The notes under the pieces were generated by a model that was not told the origin of the DNA, searched no databases, and saw nothing but the letters and a program-made list of their open reading frames with translations. The position numbers were made by a program, and so were the translations under genes. A stretch of DNA of 64,000 nt from Maioricimonas rarisocia (GTDB taxonomy: Bacteria; Planctomycetota; Planctomycetia; Planctomycetales; Planctomycetaceae): positions 4,890,001-4,954,000 of the forward strand of contig NZ_CP036275.1 of assembly GCF_007747795.1 (NCBI RefSeq), in the 5' to 3' direction. Shown here piece by piece: positions 32,108 through 41,318 of the stretch. Numbering within the stretch: position 1 is the stretch's first letter; every line of letters starts with the position of its first letter.

Positions 32108-34951
32108 CTACTCGGAACCGGCGGCATTCGCCTCCAGGCCGGGTGCCTCCGGACGATGCAGCGAATAGATCGTGACCGGTTCGGCCGCATGGGCCGCCGC
32201 CGGATACCGCTCACGCGCCAGCCGGATCGCCTTGCCCCGGATGTTGTCGTCCGGCTTGTACCTCTGGTGCAGTTCGCGATGTTTCTCGGCTTCGTCGGTT
32301 TCGCCGAGCTGCTGCATGATGAGATACATGTTGTAGTGAGCGGTGACGTTCTCGGAATCGATCGCCAGCACACGTTCGAACGTGGCGGCAGCATCACGGA
32401 GCAGGGCATCCCGCTGTTCTTTGCGGGCCTCGCCCCGCTCGCGTCGGGCCTTGTCGAACAGCACGCCTCCCAGTTCGTTCAGCACGACGTAGTCACGGCT
32501 GAAGTCGAAGCCACGTGAAATCTGCTCGGCCGTGCGACCGTCCACGACGGCCCTCAGGTTTTCCTCTGCCTCGTCGAGTCGTCCCTGCTGCCGGTTCACT
32601 GCGCCGCTCAGCCAGTTGACGGTCCACGGCGGAGGCGCGGGATCGTCGTAGTCGACCGCCCGTTTGATGGCATCGACCGCGTCATCGAGTCGTCCTTCGA
32701 CGAAGAAGACGCGGGCTTGGTTGAGCGGCCCGTCGTACCGGCCCAGCGTTTCCACTTCTGCGAAAGCTGCTTCCGCCTGACGCAGCTCGGCCTTCCCTTC
32801 GAGAAACAGGCCGATGCCATAGTCGTTCCACCGCTGCCATTCGGGAATGTCGTCGCGCGACTGGTCCTCGATCGGCTTATCCACGCCGGCAACCGGAAGG
32901 GTGACGCGGTCGGACGCCATCGTCACGATCGGCAACGGATTTCGATACGGCTCACCCGGCTTCTGCCCCCGCAGCGGAGTGTCCCGCGGCCCGAATGAGT
33001 CGGCGACGATCTGCAGGTACTCCGTGTCGAATTTGCGGTACTGCAGTTTGACCTCGATCGTCACGTGATCGTCCAGCGACTCGGGAAGCTGCAGTTCGTA
33101 ATGCGCAACCTGTCCCGCACCGGGTGGCATCTGGTGCGAATAGAGCGGCGTGCGGATGTCCTGGGGATTCCGGCGATTGATCCGGTTCCCTTCCTCGTCC
33201 AGCATGAACGTATTGACGAAGTGCGACCACGGATCGACTGTCCGGTCTTCGTCCAGCCCACCCGACCGGCCAATCACTTCCCCGCCGCTTGTGACGGTCA
33301 CGTCCAGCCAGACCTCGTTCGAGTCGGACGTTCCCTGCGTGAAGTGATGCCCCAGCTTGAGCGTGCGGATCACCGTTTCGACAAGGTACTTCTGCCCCGG
33401 TTCCAGCGTCGGCAGCTCCGGACGAAGCGGCGCGTGCAGCTCTCCTTCGATCGAGCCCTCCTCGCGGATGCCGAAGATATCGACCCGCATCGAGTCCTCG
33501 AGGATCTCGCGGTGCCGGTCGACCACCTCCGGCAGATCCTTCATCCACGCGATGCCCGTGTTGGCACTGGCGAACAGATGGTCGTGAACCGTCAGCTTGC
33601 CCCTGTCGTCGAACAGCTTCGCGCCGAAGTCGTCTGATTCCTGCAGCGGCATGTGGCAGCCGTTGCAGTTCTGCTGAGCGGTCTCAGGGTAGTAGAAACT
33701 CCGCGCACCGTGTCCTGACACACCACTGAGCAACCACGAATCGTAGTGGTTCTGCCCCCGCAGGAACTCGCGGTAACCGGTCACCGCTTCGGGGATATGC
33801 ACCTTGTGACAGGTCGAACAGAACTCCGCCGACGAATGGAAGTCCTTCAGGAAGGTCTTCTTGTGAAACTCCGGCTTGGCCTTGATGAGCTGGTTGTTGA
33901 TCCACTGCAGGACGGCATTGTCGCTGCGGGCGAACGGGTAATGCGCCGGCTGCTCGATCGTGTAGTCGGCATTGCCTTTGTTGCTGTTCACGTGCGTGAT
34001 CGCGTGACAGACTGTGCAGGTAATCCCCGCATGGGCCGTCGGATGGGCGATGTCGTCGAAGTTCGGATCATCGAACGCGCCGCTGAAGAAGGGCACCGGG
34101 TCGTGGCAGCCGGCACACCACCGGGCCGCGTGCACGTCGCCGTGCCGTTTCATCGAGACCTGCCGCGTCTCCCGAACACTCGCCAGGTACGGAGGATTGT
34201 TGAACGAGCTGAAGCGATGCACGCTCTTTTCCCAGCCGGCATGCACATCCGGATGACACTTCTTGCAGTAGTCGTCCATCATCAGCACGTCGGCCGGGAT
34301 GAAGTCGCCCGTCGTCGTGCGGGCCAGGGACGGCTTGAAGTACTTCGTTCCCTCTTCGGGGCCGACGCGGTTCCATGCGCGTGGGTCCTGCGTATGCAGC
34401 GACGCCATGCCAACGACGGTCACGGCGACGGCTCCCGCGTAGGCCAGTCCCGCCCGCCACTTCAGCCGCGGGCCGGCGAGACGATGCAGCACGTACAGCC
34501 ACACCGCTGCCAGCGGGCTGCCGACGTGAAGCCAGTACACGATGCTGCGCACCTGCGGTTGCCTCAGTTCGAAGCCTCCCACCCGAAACAGCAGCAGCCC
34601 GGTCCCCAGCAGAACGAGAGAGACGGCAAACAGTACGTAGCCGACCACCACCGCCCGTCGGTTCCGGCGGTTCCAGGTGTTCCGCATATGCACGATGGCG
34701 AACACCAGAAACGGCAGTAGAAACAGCAGTCCCAGGACGAGGTGTCCGAGGAACATCAGCTGGTAGAAGTAATTCTGAAAGGTCTCCCCTCTCAGCCATT
34801 CCAGAAACGTGATCGTCGCCAGGTAGGCCGAGTTGGCGATCAGAATCGCCAGCAGCACCCAGATGACCGTCAGCAGTTTCCGCAGTCGTGGACCGATCGC
34901 CCGCACGACCTTCCGTCGTGGCGTCGTTGATGGTGGCGCAGTGGCACTCAC
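32108..34951 (-). CDS. Membrane pentaheme c-type cytochrome fused to TPR-like region
   Basis: The 947-residue product starts at a GTG (34951) with GGGGGA 7 nt upstream; the open frame reaches 35062. Residues about 20-185 contain five membrane segments, resembling cytochrome-b561/NapC-type anchors. Five CxxCH heme sites follow between residues 229 and 433: CKKCH, CAGCH, CTVCH, CSTCH and CNGCH. A beta-rich domain (about 480-680) precedes a helical repeat region of TPR type (about 700-910) with GLFLEGKAELRQAEAAFAEVE and ATFERVLAIDSENVTAHYNMY. It probably moves electrons between the membrane and an extracytoplasmic partner, plausibly the CRTAC1 protein encoded next. Donor and acceptor are unknown. 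Confidence 0.85.
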   Translation of the reverse strand: MSATAPPSTTPRRKVVRAIGPRLRKLLTVIWVLLAILIANSAYLATITFLEWLRGETFQNYFYQLMFLGHLVLGLLFLLPFLVFAIVHMRNTWNRRNRRAVVVGYVLFAVSLVLLGTGLLLFRVGGFELRQPQVRSIVYWLHVGSPLAAVWLYVLHRLAGPRLKWRAGLAYAGAVAVTVVGMASLHTQDPRAWNRVGPEEGTKYFKPSLARTTTGDFIPADVLMMDDYCKKCHPDVHAGWEKSVHRFSSFNNPPYLASVRETRQVSMKRHGDVHAARWCAGCHDPVPFFSGAFDDPNFDDIAHPTAHAGITCTVCHAITHVNSNKGNADYTIEQPAHYPFARSDNAVLQWINNQLIKAKPEFHKKTFLKDFHSSAEFCSTCHKVHIPEAVTGYREFLRGQNHYDSWLLSGVSGHGARSFYYPETAQQNCNGCHMPLQESDDFGAKLFDDRGKLTVHDHLFASANTGIAWMKDLPEVVDRHREILEDSMRVDIFGIREEGSIEGELHAPLRPELPTLEPGQKYLVETVIRTLKLGHHFTQGTSDSNEVWLDVTVTSGGEVIGRSGGLDEDRTVDPWSHFVNTFMLDEEGNRINRRNPQDIRTPLYSHQMPPGAGQVAHYELQLPESLDDHVTIEVKLQYRKFDTEYLQIVADSFGPRDTPLRGQKPGEPYRNPLPIVTMASDRVTLPVAGVDKPIEDQSRDDIPEWQRWNDYGIGLFLEGKAELRQAEAAFAEVETLGRYDGPLNQARVFFVEGRLDDAVDAIKRAVDYDDPAPPPWTVNWLSGAVNRQQGRLDEAEENLRAVVDGRTAEQISRGFDFSRDYVVLNELGGVLFDKARRERGEARKEQRDALLRDAAATFERVLAIDSENVTAHYNMYLIMQQLGETDEAEKHRELHQRYKPDDNIRGKAIRLARERYPAAAHAAEPVTIYSLHRPEAPGLEANAAGSE

Positions 34952-35128
34952 TTGCAGTTCCCCCGTTGGATGACTGTGCGCAGCGCCAGCCAGCGAACCG
35001 GAAGTCCTCGGAGCCGAGAAAGCAGATAAGACGAACGGAATTCGTCCGAGGGGCCGGCGCATGACGCCTGAGCACTACGCGACAGATCGCTGTCCCGATC
35101 AACCGGGACGGATGTCAGATCAACGCAG

Positions 35129-35518
35129 TCACAGTGCGCCGAACTGCCGCGGGGGACGGTCGATCGAAAGCGGCACGCCCTCGAGGGGGTGCACGGACCG
35201 ACGGAGAAGCATCCGACCACATCCACTCGCATCGGACGGGCGGTGGCGGACGGAAAGAGCCGCTTCGGAAAGATTCCGGACCGGCAGCGTCGGCGGCTCT
35301 GGTGATGGCGCCGGCGCGGGCCGGCACTCGCCGTTTGCACAAGGCGACGACTTCGGATGACGTTCGGCCAGATCCCGGTCACCGGGAGGCTCGAACGCCA
35401 TCACGCCCTCGAGCCTGGTCTCGCGCGGGACGTGCAGCAGATAGTCGCCGCAGGTCGCCTCCGCACGCCCATTCTGAAGCACCAGCACGAACAGGATCGC
35501 GAGCAGTGTCCGCACCAT
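35129..35518 (-). CDS. Small secreted protein of unknown function
   Basis: From the ATG at 35518 the 129-residue product has a clear Sec signal (VRTLLAILFVLVLQ, cleavage near NGRAEA) followed by TCGDYLLHV, a start of mature chain that I associate with short planctomycete secreted proteins. A Pro-rich segment with two Cys (SPCANGECRPAPAPSPEPP) lies in the middle; the C-terminal third is basic. No enzymatic motif is seen. It lies between the NHL gene and the cytochrome gene on the same strand, and could be part of either unit. The case for a real gene rests on the signal peptide and the family resemblance. Confidence 0.6.
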   Translation of the reverse strand: MVRTLLAILFVLVLQNGRAEATCGDYLLHVPRETRLEGVMAFEPPGDRDLAERHPKSSPCANGECRPAPAPSPEPPTLPVRNLSEAALSVRHRPSDASGCGRMLLRRSVHPLEGVPLSIDRPPRQFGAL

Positions 35519-35596
35519 TCCTGTCGCGCCGCAGGCACCTGGCGGCAAGCATCGCGACTTCAGGAGATGGATCAGACCGGCGGTCATCAGTTCCTG

Positions 35597-36445
35597 TCAG
35601 TTGCCATCAGAAGGGAACTCTCGTGAGATCGTACCATCTGCCGCCACCCGAAACAGGGCATTGGCTCGTGAATCGATCACCAGCAGCGTCTCGCCGTCGA
35701 GCGTGATCCCGACGGGATTGTCGAGCGGGCTGCCTTCGACCAGTTTGGCCGGCGACTCGCCGGGGGCGATCTTCCAGATCGCTTTGGCGTAGCCGTCGGA
35801 GACGTAGGCCGTCCCGTCCTTCGCCACGGCGACCTGATGAGGAAATTCGAACGGGGCGTCTTCGACGATGACTTCACTCGCGCCGTCGGGAGCGATCTTC
35901 CGCAACTGCGGAGCGTGCGGAGTCAGCACCCAGACGTTCTGTTCGCTGTCGACCGCGACGCCACGGGGACCGGCGGTGACGAGGAACTCTTCGGGATCTC
36001 CCCCGGCCGTCGGGACCTTCCAGACGCGCTGCAGCTCGAGGTCACCGACGTACAGATGATCACCATCGACGGCCATCGAGATCGGAATGCCGATCCGGCC
36101 GCCAGTCAGCGGGGTCAGCTCGCCGCTTTGTGAGACTGCGTAGACTTCGCGGGTTGCGGAGTCACCGGCGAACAGCTGGCCATCCGGGCCGGTACAGACA
36201 CAGCGGACGGCATTGAGCGGTGTGCGGAACTTACGGGAGGCCTGGAAGAGCACTTCGGTCGTTCCGTCCTTCAGTTTCCACAGGCCCGGGAGCTTGCGAT
36301 CCGCGACGTACCGCGTCTCTTCCGCGCCGACAGCGACGTCAAGTGGATATACCCACTGATCTTGCGCGCAGGCAACGGTCGAAAGGAACAGGCCCTGCAA
36401 GGCAACAGCGACCGCAAGGAGCCCGCAGTGAAGTCGATGTGACAT
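35597..36445 (-). CDS. Secreted NHL/SMP-30-like beta-propeller protein
   Basis: The 282-residue protein has a Sec signal (about residues 1-27, ending TVACAQ) and about six propeller blades with repeating patterns such as PLDVAVGAEETRYVAD, PISMAVDGDHLYVGD, PRGVAVDSEQNVWV, PHQVAVAKDGTAYVSD and PVGITLDGETLLVID. NHL propellers are binding platforms; related SMP-30 proteins hydrolyse lactones, but no metal-site residues can be picked out with certainty. It is the first gene of the minus-strand run ending at the CRTAC1 gene. Confidence 0.82.
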   Translation of the reverse strand: MSHRLHCGLLAVAVALQGLFLSTVACAQDQWVYPLDVAVGAEETRYVADRKLPGLWKLKDGTTEVLFQASRKFRTPLNAVRCVCTGPDGQLFAGDSATREVYAVSQSGELTPLTGGRIGIPISMAVDGDHLYVGDLELQRVWKVPTAGGDPEEFLVTAGPRGVAVDSEQNVWVLTPHAPQLRKIAPDGASEVIVEDAPFEFPHQVAVAKDGTAYVSDGYAKAIWKIAPGESPAKLVEGSPLDNPVGITLDGETLLVIDSRANALFRVAADGTISREFPSDGN

Positions 36446-36805
36446 GATGGCAGAGACGACCGGGAACGCATGCCGTCATGCGTTCAGAGAATGAATCCGT
36501 GAGAAGACAGAACAATCGAACGCTTTGAGCATACGCGGACCGGGCGGCTCCTGGCAAGAATCCCACTCGTGGAAACTGATATGTCAAGCCGGATTTGGCG
36601 TCGCTTGAAGTTTGACAGGCCGAGTGCTAGGTTTCGCATCGCTCAGGGTTTCCGGCGAAACCGGGTCCCGTATCACCCTTGCGATTGGCCCCTGCGGATC
36701 GCCGGGAAGCGTCGCCAGAACGTTTCCGGGCTCGACGTTCGCGATCACCGCCTGCTTTGCCATCGCATTGTAGATCGTTTGGAAACGTTTGAAGGACTGG
36801 GTCTC
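36446..36805. other. Gene-free divergent promoter region before ppdK
   Basis: No gene is seen in 360 nt. A TTGACA is present near 36615 but has no good -10 at the usual distance. Arms AACGTTTCC (36719-36727) and GGAAACGTT (36781-36789) form an inverted repeat 53 nt apart in the presumed ppdK leader. Confidence 0.5.
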
Positions 36806-39535
36806 ATGGCCGACACAAAGTACGTGTTCTCATTCGGCGCCGGCGAGGCAGACGGTAATGCCTCGATGAAGAATACCCTCGGCGGCAAGGGGGCCAACCT
36901 GGCGGAGATGACGAACATCGGCCTGCCTGTGCCCGCCGGATTCACGATCAACACCGAAGTCTGCATCCACTACTCCGACAACGACGGAGCCTACCCCGCC
37001 GGGGTCAAGGAGCAGGTCGAAGAGGCGATCAAGAAGGTCGAAAAGGTGATGGGAGCCGAGTTCGGTTCCGACACCAACCCGCTGCTGCTCTCCTGCCGCT
37101 CCGGTGCCCGCGAGTCGATGCCGGGCATGATGGACACGGTCCTCAACATCGGGCTCAACGAAACCAGCGTCGCAGGGCTGGCCAAGCAGTCGGGTAACGA
37201 GCGTTTCGCCTGGGACAGCTACCGCCGCTTCATCCAGATGTACGGCGGCGTCGTGCTCGACATGAAGCCGAAGTCGAAGACCGACCCGGACTTCTTCGAG
37301 GAGATCCTCGAGCACGTCAAGGAAGAGGCCGGCATCGAGTTCGACAAGGACCTGACGGTCGAGCAGCTCAAGGACATCGTCAGCCAGTTCAAGGCGGTGA
37401 TCAAAAAGAACACCGGCGTCGACTTCCCGACCGACCCGATGGAACAGCTCTGGGGCTGCATCGGCGCCGTCTTCGGCAGCTGGACCAACGACCGTGCCGT
37501 CGTCTACCGCCGTCAGTACCACATCCCGCACAACTGGGGCACCGCCACCAACGTGCAGGCGATGGTCTTCGGTAACCTCGGCGACGACTGTGCCACCGGC
37601 GTGGGCCTGACCCGCAACTGCTCGGACGGTACCCCGGGCTTCTGCGGCGATTACCTCATCAACGCCCAGGGCGAAGACGTGGTGGCCGGCATCCGCACCC
37701 CCAAGCGGATCGAAGAGTCCCTGTCGGACGACATGCCGGAAGCCTACGAGCAGCTCGATCAGATCGGCAAGACGCTCGAGCAGCACTACAAGGAAGTGCA
37801 GGACATCGAGTTCACGATCCAGCGCGGCAAGGTCTGGATGCTGCAGACCCGTAATGCCAAGCGGACCGGTTTCGCTGCCGTCCGGATCGCCGTCGACCTG
37901 GTCAACGAAGGCCTGATCGATCCCAAGACCGCCCTCGAAAAGCGGCGGATCCCGGCCGACGACCTCAACCAGCTGCTGCAGCCGATCTTCGATCCGGCCG
38001 CCAAGGAAGCCGCGGTCAAGGAAGGCCAGATGATCGCCAAGGGGATCAACGCGGGTCCCGGCGCGGCCACCGGCCAGATCGTCTTCCACGCCTCTGACGC
38101 CGAAGCCACCTGGAACGCCGACAACGACGCCCAGCTCATCCTGGTCCGTCGCGAGACGAGCCCGGAAGACCTTCGCGGAATGAAGGTCGCGAAGGGGATT
38201 CTGACCGCGTTCGGGGGTGCGTCCTCGCACGCCGCACTGGTCAGTCGCCAGATGGGCAAGACCTGCGTCTGCGGATGTGCGGCCCTGAGCATCAACTACG
38301 AAGCCGGCACGGTCACGGTGGGTGACACCGTCCTGAAGGAAGGGGACTGGATCTCGATCGACGGATTCACCGGCGAGGTGTTCACCGGCAAGATCGAGAC
38401 CTCCGCTTCGGAAGTCATGGACGTCCTGATGGGCAACAAGAAGCCCGAGGAATCCGAAACCTACGGCCGTTACGCCCAGCTGATGCAGTGGGCCGACGAG
38501 CACCGCCGCCTGAAGGTGCGTGCCAACGCCGAAGCCCACGACGCCGAAGCCGCCGTGGCTCTGGGGGCCGAGGGTGTCGGACTGTGCCGGACCGAGCACA
38601 TGTTCTTCGATCACCTCGACGAGATCCGCGAGATGATCTTCTCGTCGAACAAGGAAGATCGTGAACGGTCGCTGGCCAAGCTTCTGCCGTTCCAGCGGGA
38701 TGACTTCACGCACCTGATGCGGACGATGGGTGAGCGTCCGGTGACGATTCGCCTGCTGGATCCGCCGCTGCACGAGTTCCTTTCCGAAGAGCACCTGCAC
38801 GCCGACGAGACGCTGGCTCCGAAGCTGGCCAAGGCGTTCAACGTCAGCGAAGAAGAAGTGCATCGTCGCGTTGAGGAACTGGCCGAGACGAACCCGATGC
38901 TCGGCCACCGCGGCTGCCGCCTCGGCATCGTGTACCCGGAAATCACGGCGATGCAGACCCGGGCGATCTTCGAGGCCGCCTGTGCACTGAAGCAGGAAGG
39001 CATCAACGTCCACCCGGAAGTGATGATTCCACTGGCCGGCTTCAAGACCGAGTTCGACAACCAGGCGAAGGTCGTTCGCGAGACCGCCGCCAAGGTCTTC
39101 GAAGAGCAGGGCGTCGAGGTGGAATACATGGTCGGCACCATGGTGGAAGTTCCCCGTGCTGCCCTGACCGCCGACGAGATCGCCGAGACGGCCGAGTTCT
39201 TCAGCTTCGGCACGAACGACCTGACGCAGACGACGCTCGGCATGAGCCGCGACGACTACAAGGGCTTCATCGGCGAGTACCTCGAGAACGACATCATTCC
39301 GGCCGACCCGTTCCAGACGGTCGACCAGTCGGGTGTCGGCAAGCTGATGAAGATCGGCGTCGAAGGTGGTCGCGGTACCCGCTCGGACCTGAAGATCGGC
39401 ATCTGCGGCGAGCATGGTGGCGATCCGAAGTCGGTCTTCTTCTGCAACCGGATCGGCCTGGATTACGTGTCCTGCAGCCCCCGGCGGATTCCGATTGCCC
39501 GCCTGGCCGCTGCCCAGGACGCTGTCGAAGGCTGA
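36806..39535 (+). CDS. ppdK: Pyruvate, phosphate dikinase
   Basis: ATG at 36806 has GAAGGA 10 nt upstream and gives 909 residues, the usual length. The N-terminal ATP-grasp domain starts with KYVFSFGAGEADG and contains GGKGANLAEM. The central phosphohistidine domain has GGASSHAALVSRQMG with the swivelling His at 475. The C-terminal PEP/pyruvate barrel contains GICGEHGGDP with the catalytic Cys at 867. It interconverts pyruvate, ATP and phosphate with PEP, AMP and pyrophosphate. It is transcribed alone, ending in a clear terminator. Codon use is strongly biased to C- and G-ending codons, consistent with high expression. Confidence 0.97.
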   Translation: MADTKYVFSFGAGEADGNASMKNTLGGKGANLAEMTNIGLPVPAGFTINTEVCIHYSDNDGAYPAGVKEQVEEAIKKVEKVMGAEFGSDTNPLLLSCRSGARESMPGMMDTVLNIGLNETSVAGLAKQSGNERFAWDSYRRFIQMYGGVVLDMKPKSKTDPDFFEEILEHVKEEAGIEFDKDLTVEQLKDIVSQFKAVIKKNTGVDFPTDPMEQLWGCIGAVFGSWTNDRAVVYRRQYHIPHNWGTATNVQAMVFGNLGDDCATGVGLTRNCSDGTPGFCGDYLINAQGEDVVAGIRTPKRIEESLSDDMPEAYEQLDQIGKTLEQHYKEVQDIEFTIQRGKVWMLQTRNAKRTGFAAVRIAVDLVNEGLIDPKTALEKRRIPADDLNQLLQPIFDPAAKEAAVKEGQMIAKGINAGPGAATGQIVFHASDAEATWNADNDAQLILVRRETSPEDLRGMKVAKGILTAFGGASSHAALVSRQMGKTCVCGCAALSINYEAGTVTVGDTVLKEGDWISIDGFTGEVFTGKIETSASEVMDVLMGNKKPEESETYGRYAQLMQWADEHRRLKVRANAEAHDAEAAVALGAEGVGLCRTEHMFFDHLDEIREMIFSSNKEDRERSLAKLLPFQRDDFTHLMRTMGERPVTIRLLDPPLHEFLSEEHLHADETLAPKLAKAFNVSEEEVHRRVEELAETNPMLGHRGCRLGIVYPEITAMQTRAIFEAACALKQEGINVHPEVMIPLAGFKTEFDNQAKVVRETAAKVFEEQGVEVEYMVGTMVEVPRAALTADEIAETAEFFSFGTNDLTQTTLGMSRDDYKGFIGEYLENDIIPADPFQTVDQSGVGKLMKIGVEGGRGTRSDLKIGICGEHGGDPKSVFFCNRIGLDYVSCSPRRIPIARLAAAQDAVEG

Positions 39536-39587
39536 GCCGCCTGCGTCACCACGCGTGACGACTCTGAACTGACAACCTGATACGCGC

Positions 39588-39627
39588 CGAGCCGGTGGGA
39601 GTTTCTCCTGCCGGCTCGTTTTATTTT
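39588..39627 (+). terminator. ppdK terminator
   Basis: Arms CGAGCCGG and CCGGCTCG, extended by an imperfect GGGAG/CTCCT inner stem, are followed by GTTTTATTTT. Confidence 0.88.
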
Positions 39628-39630
39628 GAG

Positions 39631-39665
39631 GAATCAGGAATCAGGAATCAGGAATCAGGAAGCAG
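39631..39665. repeat. Heptanucleotide microsatellite
   Basis: Four perfect GAATCAG units and a fifth with one change (GAAGCAG) start three bases after the ppdK terminator T-tract. Confidence 0.95.
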
Positions 39666-39710
39666 GTGCTGAGAAGCCCACTGGCTGCGTCCGGTGGGTC
39701 TGGTTTGAAG

Positions 39711-40596
39711 CGGCCACCCGCGCGTAAGTGGGGCAGACATTCCTGTCTGCCTTTTGCTCAATGGAGAGTCGAGGCTTCTCTACTGCAGGTCGATGCCGCG
39801 GCCAGTCCGGCAGCAGCTTGAGCGGCCTTCCCATGCAGATGACCTTCGCGCCGTCCCCCGTATCTCGGGAGCTGTCCGGCCGGTCAGCGTCCGGGCAGGC
39901 AGGAATGCCTGCCCCACCGGGTCGAAAGTCCTGGACCGCTGAATGCTGACCCCGATGCCCCCACCGGGTAGTTGGCACCGGGTCGAAGGCGCCAGGTCGC
40001 CCAGTTTCTGGATAGCCGCCCCACTCCGCAGAATGTGTCGGGCCAGCTCCAGCACTAACTGCACATGCTCCCGGGCAGTGCCGATTGGAGTCCGCCGGGA
40101 GGAGAACGCCACAAGCACTCGCGCTGCGGCCACCGCGCGCAGGTGGGGCAGACATTCCTGTCTGCCTTTTGCTCAATGTGGAGTCGGGGCTTCAAGACTG
40201 CAGGTCGATGCCGCGGCCAGGTCGGCAGCAGCTTCAGCGGCCTGCCCATGAAGATGATCTTCGCGCCGTCCCCGGTATCCCGGGAGCTGTCCGGCCGGCC
40301 GGCGTCCGGGCAGGCAGGAATGCCTGCCCCACCGGGTCGAAAGTCCTGGACCGCTGAATGCTGAATGCTGGCTTCGAAGCCCCACCGGGTAGTTGGCACC
40401 GGGTCGAAGGCGCCAGGTCGCCCGGTTTCTGGATAACCTCCCCACTCCGCAGAATGTGTCGGTTCAGGTCCAGCACTAACTGCACATGCTCCCGGGCATG
40501 TGCCGATCGGAGTCCGCCGGGAAGAGAACGCCACAAGCACTCGCGCTGCGGCCACCGCGCGTAAGTGGGGCAGACATTCCTGTCTGCCTTTTGCTC
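39711..40596. repeat. Tandem array of a 416-422 bp unit with REP-like hairpins
   Basis: Unit 1 runs 39711-40126, unit 2 40127-40548, and a 48-bp fragment of a third covers 40549-40596. Units 1 and 2 are visibly close to 90 percent identical by eye, with small indels. Each full unit contains hairpin A, GGCAGACA / TGTCTGCC with loop TTCC (39732-39751, 40147-40166; third copy 40569-40588), and hairpin B, GGGCAGGCA / TGCCTGCCC with loop GGAA (39893-39914, 40308-40329). Small open frames on both strands do not look like proteins and carry stops and frameshifts between units. No transposase is seen. Confidence 0.88.
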
Positions 40597-40663
40597 CACC
40601 GCGGAGCGAAGGTTTCCCTTTCAGCAGGGTCTCGCGGTTCCGTCTGCGTTCCGCACTGCGCAC

Positions 40664-40700
40664 AAAAAAAACAGCCCGTCGGAACGTGTCCAACGGGCTG
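40664..40700 (-). terminator. Terminator of the lipoprotein gene
   Basis: On the minus strand arms CAGCCCGTTGG and CCGACGGGCTG (11 bp, one G-T pair) are followed by eight T. It lies 33 nt after the stop at 40734. Confidence 0.92.
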
Positions 40701-40733
40701 CCATGCACCTGTACTTCTGGAACTGACCGCCTG

Positions 40734-41318
40734 TCAGTTCGTCGCGGGGCCCGCACATCGGATCAGGTGATCCTTGTCGATGTAGACGACCTCTTCGACC
40801 TGCTCGCTGAAGGTGAAGGGGACGGGCCAGTGGGACCGTTTGGTTTCTTCGTAGAACACGGTGCACTTGTAGTGACAGTGGTGCAGCCGGGCCGGGCCGA
40901 CCATCGGGTAGAAGCGGCACTCGTCGAGCCGGTCCACGATGGGTTCCACGATCATGCGGACGTTGTTGCGGCTCGTTTCCGCCAGGAAGGCGACACCGCC
41001 GGAGGTCTGGTCGGGCAGGGCCCGCACGACTTCATCCGCGCTGGGCGGATCCAGGCAGAACAGCGGAGCGTTCTCTCCCTCGACGGGGTCGAGAATCGGC
41101 ACCTTGCCGTATCGCTCTTCTTCCCAGTAAGTGTCCTCGATCTGCTGGCTGAAGTAGGGGGTCACCGGGATCAGCGGTGTGGTGCCCCAGAAATTCGCCA
41201 GGATAAACGCGTCTTTCGCAGCCCAGTACAGCAGATTGCAACCACTGTTGGGGACCGTGACCATGAACAGGCCGGCCACGAGACAAAGACGTTTGAGGAG
41301 TCCGTTCCAGTTGGCCAT
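40734..41318 (-). CDS. Putative lipoprotein, unknown function
   Basis: ATG at 41318 is 8 nt after GGAGG. The 194-residue product has a signal peptide ending in the lipobox-like NSGC (Cys near residue 27), so it is likely lipid-anchored. The mature part has no recognised domain; it is mildly acidic, with several Cys and aromatic residues (for example HHCHYKCTVFYEE). The sequence VGPARLHHCHYKC and the closing segment VYIDKDHLIRCAGP look conserved-protein-like, but I cannot name a family. It is monocistronic, bounded by its own terminator downstream and the BON-gene terminator upstream. Confidence 0.75.
   Translation of the reverse strand: MANWNGLLKRLCLVAGLFMVTVPNSGCNLLYWAAKDAFILANFWGTTPLIPVTPYFSQQIEDTYWEEERYGKVPILDPVEGENAPLFCLDPPSADEVVRALPDQTSGGVAFLAETSRNNVRMIVEPIVDRLDECRFYPMVGPARLHHCHYKCTVFYEETKRSHWPVPFTFSEQVEEVVYIDKDHLIRCAGPATN

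Noticed and set aside
36830-39415. Minus-strand open frame of 861 codons opposite ppdK
   Set aside because: ppdK is certain on the plus strand, and the complement shows only low-complexity Asp/His/Val-rich sequence from strong codon bias.
40055-40756. Minus-strand frame of 233 codons in the tandem array
   Set aside because: It runs through the repeat units and into a neighbouring terminator; similar frames appear in other phases and strands, as expected for non-coding repeats lacking stops by chance.
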